Below the pieces are notes generated by a model. The model saw only the letters and a list, made by a program, of their open reading frames with translations, had not been told where the DNA came from and searched no databases. The translations under genes and the position numbers were made by a program. 64,000 nucleotides of DNA from Brachypterus glaber (taxonomy: Eukaryota; Arthropoda; Insecta; Coleoptera; Kateretidae): NCBI GenBank assembly GCA_958510825.1, contig OY294044.1, positions 83,808,895 to 83,872,894 on the forward strand, given 5' to 3'. Positions 59,019-64,000 of this stretch are shown one piece after another. The stretch's first letter is position 1, and each line of letters opens with the position of its first letter.

Positions 59019-59022
59019 TTAA

Positions 59023-59619
59023 AATAGTTATTTATAATATTTATATCACTTATGTGTTAAATGTGACAATTTATTTTGTGAGAAGGCGGAGTGTCCCATC
59101 CCTTCGAACAAAATAAAATCACTTTTAGCACATATATCATATTTTTTCTACAAATGCTATTAAAAGTACAAATCAACGCATTTCCTACGTTATTAAATTT
59201 ATAAAATATAATTTTGAAATTCAATTGTCCATGAAGGTTATTGTTGCTAAGGTAATGAAAGTTCGACCGTTTGTTGACAAAAATGTCAGTGGCAAGTACA
59301 GTAAAAAGTGCTTTTGGCATACTTAAAAAAAACTCCGAAATATGGAAATCGTCAACGCTTTGGTCAAATTATTTCATGTTTAATTTATAAGGCGATGCTG
59401 AACACAAAGAATCAGGACATATGCACATATTACTTCTTGCTTTTTTAAGCGAAAAAGCGAAGAATATGGTCCAACATTTACTTTTAGCACCAGCGCTAAA
59501 AGTAAATTACTAGCAGTGCCTTAAAATGACATGCGTTAAAAATAATACTTTTACTGATGTTTGTAGAAAAAAATATATTTTTTTTATAAATGAACTTTTG
59601 ATCATTTTAAGGGGGCCTT
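59023..59619. other. Intergenic, no gene seen
   Basis: The 87-codon minus-strand ORF has no domain. A short dyad TTTAGCACCAGCGCTAAAAGTAAA lies near 59484. Confidence 0.4.
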
Positions 59620-59900
59620 CTCATTACACTAGCAACTGTGCTGGTGTAGACAAAAAAAAAACGTAAAATTCTCTTTAACTGCAGTTTTCTCGAAAACGGT
59701 TGGCTCTACGATATTACGTAATTACTTTCATTAAAGAGTACCTTTTTTTATGTATTTTTAAACATGACACCATATTTTATTGAGATAATGTAGAAGAAAA
59801 CTACAAACAAGATAGTTTTGAACCAATTGACAACCCCCCTTCCCTTTTTCATGCTACTGGTTAAAACTGACAAACAAAAGTTACATATCGTTCATAAACA
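59620..59900. repeat. FB-A-related half copy
   Basis: TTTTCTCGAAAACGGTTGGC, AAAGAGTACC-TTTTTTATGTATTT and GCTACTGGTTAAAACTGACAAAC correspond to the right half of 10560-11796. The outer arm is missing; the LTR element begins shortly after. Confidence 0.65.
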
Positions 59901-59946
59901 TGCAATACCTTCTAACTGACATTTTTAACCAATACCTCCTAACTAC

Positions 59947-62024
59947 TGTAACGATATAAATCGTCACTTTGTAATATAGCAAGGGTTAATTAAACTATTC
60001 GTTTACTTACGTTATAATTTATGTTTATTTTGTATATAAATAGTTACGTACGTACAGAACTATTTTGTATCTGGGACTATTTTGTAGCAGGAACTGAATT
60101 CTAACCATATGAGTCTCTATTCCATAGTTCTACCTGAAAATAACATAAAGAAAACATAATTAGAATATGATTTTTAATAATAAAGAATCATATGACTTAT
60201 TTCTCTATAGTGCATTTGTCTATGGACTTACCTGGTTTTTATATGTTTCAGAGTCTATTGAGGGTTGGATTTCACTGGCTTTCATCTGTAGCTTGTTTCT
60301 CCTGGAAAGTTTCGTATGCTTATTCCTTCGGGATAATCCAGAATTTGTTGAAAATAGTTTGCTGGAACTGCTCACTTAGATTCAGTATTTTGTTTATACT
60401 TAGTTCACAGGACACTTAGTATTCTGTTCGTATTTTTATTAGTTTTGCTGATAAACAATAAGTATTGTTTATATTTGTTTCTTAGAGTAATATTTTGAGG
60501 TTAGATATCACTAATACGGATTTATTAGGAAATATTCTTTTGTTATTATCTTTGATGTAGTTTTCGTTACCTTTATTAGGAATCCTATACGGTAAAACTG
60601 TAGTTGATAATGACTTGCATAGATGTCGCTAATAGTTCAGAAATAGGATTTTATTTACCTGAAGGGTTCATACTAGTGAATAAGGTCGATTTTCGCTCCT
60701 TCTTGAAGCAACTCGAATACAATGGTGGTGTCATTTTGACGAGTGTTTATTTTCTGTAATCATCGAAGTAATCCTTCATGTATTTTTATTTAAAGTTAGT
60801 GAAAATGAATATTTAAACAATGCGGAAGATATTATAACTGTTATTTTCTACAATTACGCATTTATAACGTTTCGATGGACATCGAAGACTTAGTATGACA
60901 TGTAAGTTACGTTTTTCTGTTTCTTAGAATATTTCTGAGATATAATTATTGTTTTAGCACCATTAATTAATTACCATTAATTACTCACCATTTCTATACC
61001 ATTAATATGGAATTACATTAATTTAAGTTGAAGTTTATTTTGGTATATTTGATATACAAGTTCTCCGCATGGAGTGATGTTCTGTTGGAACATGGTTCTG
61101 TAATTTTCGGCATAGATAAATTCTATATGACCGTCTAGCAGACAATTTTATATTGGACATAATTTTCAAAAGTATATTTTATCCCGGACAACATTTTCAA
61201 TCGTACATTTTATCCTGGAAGATGATTTTTCCAAAGTAGATGGGACAGCCTATATTTTTTTTCTTTCATTTGAGAAACGAATTCATCAGCATAGGGGAGA
61301 CTTGTACAGATGGAGACGATGGAATTCATACCTCATGGATTTTGCAGAAACCAGCTAAGTACTCATTCTGAAAACTTTTGAAAGCAATATTTCATATTTT
61401 TAAATTCTTTTATTTCAATATTCTTATAACTGTAAACTTTATCAGATCTGATATAGTATTGATTAATACTATATGCCCTTCTGGCTTTTGTTCATTTTTA
61501 GGTACTTATTTTTTTAAAAAACATTTAATCTCATTTATTAATTATTAAATATCATACTTTTGATTAAATGATTTCTAATTTAAGCATGACTTTTATACAC
61601 TGCAAGAAATGATTGTTGTTTACATACATTTCTTGGTGCTTGCTGAACTTCATGTTTTCTTTATACATTTAAGTCGAATGATTTCTGAATTTAGTAATTT
61701 TTATTAAGATTTCTTTAATTATATCTTAATATAATTACACATATTTTTTTTATATATATTAATACATTACTTGATGTGCTTTCATTAAGTTTATTTATAA
61801 TAAATTTCTCAAATGAATTATCTTATTTTATTTAGGGGTTATATTTTCTCAAACTGAAAAGCTTAAGTATTTACACTAGGTTGTTACTTACCTAAAGGAG
61901 TAAAAGCTAAAGTAACTGGCGCCCCTAACAACATTAATCAATTCTTTCTATTTTTCCCTTGCCCATACCCATTGCTCCGCTGTCAAAACTAGCCGTTGGC
62001 AGTGAACGTATTAATTACGGAACA
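59947..62024 (+). mobile_element. LTR 4: 5' LTR of a more complete copy (2,078 bp)
   Basis: Starts TGTAACGATATAAATCG and ends ACGGAACA. It is close to LTRs 1-3 but distinctly more diverged, for example with a small extra ATTACTCACCATT-type insertion near 60973, so it is from a separate insertion. The preceding CTAC is the candidate target duplication; the other flank is beyond the window. Confidence 0.95.
60033..60043 (+). promoter_or_regulatory. TATA-like box in LTR 4
   Basis: TATATAAATAG 86 bases into the LTR, the same offset as in LTR 1 (14846-14856). If it is the promoter, transcription would start about 115-120 bases into the LTR. AATAAA at 61799-61804 is the candidate polyadenylation signal. 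Confidence 0.5.
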
Positions 62025-62623
62025 CTAATATTGGCGCCCAACGTATTTGGATAGATAGAACACTTGTTTTTTTTAATTTTACTCCATTTTTCTCAGTGTA
62101 TTTTTTATAAAAATCTAAAGCTTATTTTTTTTTCAGTGTAACTTAAAGTTCATTTTGAGAAAAACTACATATAACTGTTGAATAAAATATTTTTTTTTGA
62201 AAATTAAGTCAAATTAGAGTTAATCTGATAAGATATATCAGATATGTGTTTTTTATGTTTTTTCTGAATTTTATGGAATAACATGGAATAGAGAAGTTTT
62301 GGCGTGGGTTCAGTTTTTCTAGAAATTATCTTTTATTCAATAGAAATAAATGGATAATAGGGTATTTATTTATGCGAAGGATATGAATAAATATTAGCTA
62401 ATTTTGTAGTTTTGGAGACTATTTATAATTATTAATTTGTCCAATTGAGATAAATAATAATTTAGTATTTTTTTGACATATTTGGGAAATTTTCCAAAGT
62501 ATGCAAAAACTTTGTTGAGCAGTGTACACAAAAAAAAATAATTTGTGGTACAGTATAAATATTTTATTATAAAATAAATATTTTGAGTAAATTGAATTTA
62601 AATTTTGAAAATAATTATTCAAA
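62025..62623 (+). other. Retrotransposon 5' leader with altered primer-binding site
   Basis: After a 7-base spacer comes TGGCGCCCAACGT (62032-62044), the first 13 bases of the tRNA-Lys primer-binding site. It then passes into ATTTGGATAG instead of GGGGC. The remaining leader matches 16841-17427 and holds no ORF of its own on the plus strand. It ends at the gag start. Confidence 0.75.
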
Positions 62624-63556
62624 ATGGAAGATTTAGATAAAATGGAAATTAGATTTTTGACTGCAGAAATGGTAAATTATGAACTTCGTATAAGACATTT
62701 AACAGCAAAAAATAATAGAGCATCTAGAATTAAAGTTTTAGGTAGAGCCATAGCTAGGGAAGATCCTAAAGTAAAATATGTAGATCCGACTTTTAATTTT
62801 AACAGTGAAGTGGAAAATATTAATAGAATTTTAGATAGTATATCTTCAGAAATTGTAGAATATCATGGTGATTATAGTTTAGCCGATTTAAGAAAATTAA
62901 AAACTTATTTAGTACATGTAACAAATCGTCTGCAACGTTTTCCTGAAGTAGAAGAAAATAAAGTTGATGAATCTATCGCAATTTTTATAGGTGCTATGGA
63001 AACCTTGTTTAAACGTTTAATTCATGCTGCAAGTTTATATACTAGACTTAAGACGATTAGAGAAAGAATATTACCACATTATTTTACACCATTATCACTT
63101 ATAGAAATAAATGATTTAGAAGATTTAAAAGACAGTTGTAAAAGAATAGATGAAGCTTATCAATTAAAACAAAAGAGCATAGCAGGTAAAAGTGTGGCAA
63201 AAAATAAACCAGTTAATAAAGTAAATGTCCTAAGTTCGGATATAAATCAAAATTTTAGTAGTAAATGTAATTGTAGTCATAATACCACAGTGTCCAAACT
63301 TACCCCATCTTCCTCTACTCGTCAAAGTTCAGTATGTAATAGTAGTCAAGTTTCTCAAATTAGTCAAAGTACCAATCAAAGCTTTAATAATACACAGAAT
63401 AGTAGTAATAATAAAATTAGACAAATAATTTGTTATAACTGTAACCAACCAAATCATATTTTTAGCAAATGTTTAGCTAAAAGAACAAAGTTTTGTTATA
63501 AATGTGGATATAAAGATGTAGTTTTTAAAAATTGCCCTTCCTGTACAAAAAACTAA
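62624..63556 (+). CDS. gag: Gag polyprotein of a Ty3/gypsy-type retrotransposon
   Basis: A 310-codon ORF encoding the structural capsid/nucleocapsid protein that packages element RNA into cytoplasmic particles. Residues 1-190 are helical and charged and would form matrix/capsid. Residues about 195-265 are a low-complexity linker rich in S, N and Q. The C-terminus has a CCHC zinc knuckle, C-x2-C-x4-H-x4-C, at residues 270, 273, 278 and 283. A second cysteine cluster, C-x2-C-x9-C-x2-C, lies at residues 291, 294, 304 and 307 and looks like a zinc ribbon. The start ATG has A at -3 and G at +4 and is conserved in the stub at 17428. The ORF has no internal stop and ends on the slippery heptamer at 63547-63553, followed at once by TAA, with pol continuing in the -1 frame. 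Length and intactness suggest a recent insertion. The Gag assignment is firm; clade within Ty3/gypsy is not determined. Confidence 0.92.
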   Translation: MEDLDKMEIRFLTAEMVNYELRIRHLTAKNNRASRIKVLGRAIAREDPKVKYVDPTFNFNSEVENINRILDSISSEIVEYHGDYSLADLRKLKTYLVHVTNRLQRFPEVEENKVDESIAIFIGAMETLFKRLIHAASLYTRLKTIRERILPHYFTPLSLIEINDLEDLKDSCKRIDEAYQLKQKSIAGKSVAKNKPVNKVNVLSSDINQNFSSKCNCSHNTTVSKLTPSSSTRQSSVCNSSQVSQISQSTNQSFNNTQNSSNNKIRQIICYNCNQPNHIFSKCLAKRTKFCYKCGYKDVVFKNCPSCTKN

Positions 63557-63591
63557 ATAGGAAAGTGGATGATTTTAGTCGGCATTCACTT
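63547..63591 (+). promoter_or_regulatory. Programmed -1 frameshift signal (gag-pol)
   Basis: The heptamer AAAAAAC at 63547-63553 sits in the gag frame as A-AAA-AAC, the X-XXY-YYZ form used by many retroviruses and retrotransposons. The gag stop TAA follows at 63554-63556. After a 9-base spacer a stem pairs 63563-63571 (AAGTGGATG) with 63583-63591 (CATTCACTT), 9 bp with one G-U pair and an 11-base loop. The -1 frame is open from here to the window end. Frameshifting is inferred, not shown. Confidence 0.8.
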
Positions 63592-64000
63592 AATAAAAAG
63601 GCTAAAAATAATAATGACAGTCAGGTAAAAAAGGATAACAAAACTACTTTTTGTAATAACATTTATTATAATAAAAATAATATCAATTCTTTACAAAAAT
63701 CAAGTGTAACAGAAACAAATAAACGATTTTATTTGAATGAATGGAAAGATTGGTTGGATAAAGTTAAAAATTTTTATAAACCGTATAGTTTGTCTGTAAT
63801 TAATAAAAGTTCTTTTATTAAATTACCTAGAGATAACCGTCCATATATTAAAGTAAATATTTTTGATAAAAATATAACAGCTTTGATTGATACAGGTGCA
63901 AATTGTTCAGTGGCTGGTGGTCACGCGATTAAAATTTTAGAGAAGTTTAATTTAAAAATTGATAAATGTCTTATACCGCATGTTACTACAGCTGATAAAT
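63553..64000 (+). CDS. pol: pol, N-terminal part with aspartic protease (cut by window)
   Basis: Open in the -1 frame relative to gag from the slippery site to the last base of the window. After about 95 residues of lysine/asparagine-rich spacer comes the protease block TALIDTGANCSVAGG, with the DTGA active-site motif of retropepsins at about 63888-63899. Retropepsins cut the Gag and Gag-Pol precursors during particle maturation. Reverse transcriptase, RNase H and integrase should follow beyond the window; the integrase C-terminus of this family survives at 17474-17983. No stop is present in the visible 448 bases, in keeping with a recent copy. There is no credible start codon, so expression should depend on frameshifting. 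Confidence 0.88.

Overview
The window is strongly AT-rich arthropod DNA, most likely insect, and almost everything recognisable in it is transposable-element sequence. The evidence is a Ty3/gypsy LTR retrotransposon with a primer-binding site for animal tRNA-Lys(CUU), decayed LINEs, a Tc1-like transposase remnant, short elements flanked by TTAA, a tRNA-derived SINE, and about twenty long inverted repeats. I found no convincing host gene, rRNA gene, intact tRNA gene or CRISPR array. The insect order cannot be read from the sequence.

Layout. 0-6.9 kb: an edge-truncated foldback half, a 2.3 kb element with terminal inverted repeats (TIRs) and an internal 371-bp tandem duplication, another foldback, and a LINE 3' end whose tail has become 27 perfect TTTCAA units. 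7.3-14.4 kb: two related 1.1-1.2 kb foldbacks (working label FB-A), a short hairpin MITE and a larger foldback. 14.5-22.9 kb: a short foldback split by an LTR-retrotransposon array of three near-identical 2,064-bp LTRs separated by two differently deleted internal regions. 23-28.7 kb: foldbacks, a SINE, a TTAA-flanked MITE and a 718-bp tandem duplication. 28.8-30.2 kb: a decayed CR1/Jockey-like LINE. 32.4-37.6 kb: several foldbacks. 38.4-40.4 kb: half an FB-A copy split by a TTAA-flanked MITE, then a 5'-truncated LINE (minus strand) framed by 13-bp direct repeats. 41.2-42.6 kb: a 1.4 kb palindrome. 44-47.3 kb: small foldbacks. 48.1-50.3 kb: nested insertions, with a Tc1-like element inside a foldback arm inside an FB-A copy. 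51.5-55.7 kb: another LINE remnant, a 376-bp tandem duplication and a foldback. 57.2-59.0 kb: a TTAA-associated non-autonomous element. 59.9-64.0 kb: the 5' part of a fourth, more complete copy of the LTR retrotransposon, with LTR, leader, gag and the start of pol, running off the window edge.

How the parts relate. The gag ORF at 62624-63556 ends on a canonical -1 slippery heptamer directly before its stop. The protease frame is open in -1, and a 9-bp stem starts 9 nt downstream. The same element family gave the three-LTR array at 14.8-22.9 kb, which keeps only a 17-codon gag stub, the integrase C-terminus, one complete primer-binding site and two polypurine tracts. Three insertions can be placed to the base because a repeated partner sequence in the window supplies the uninterrupted site: the LTR array, the Tc1-like element and the 38.8 kb MITE.
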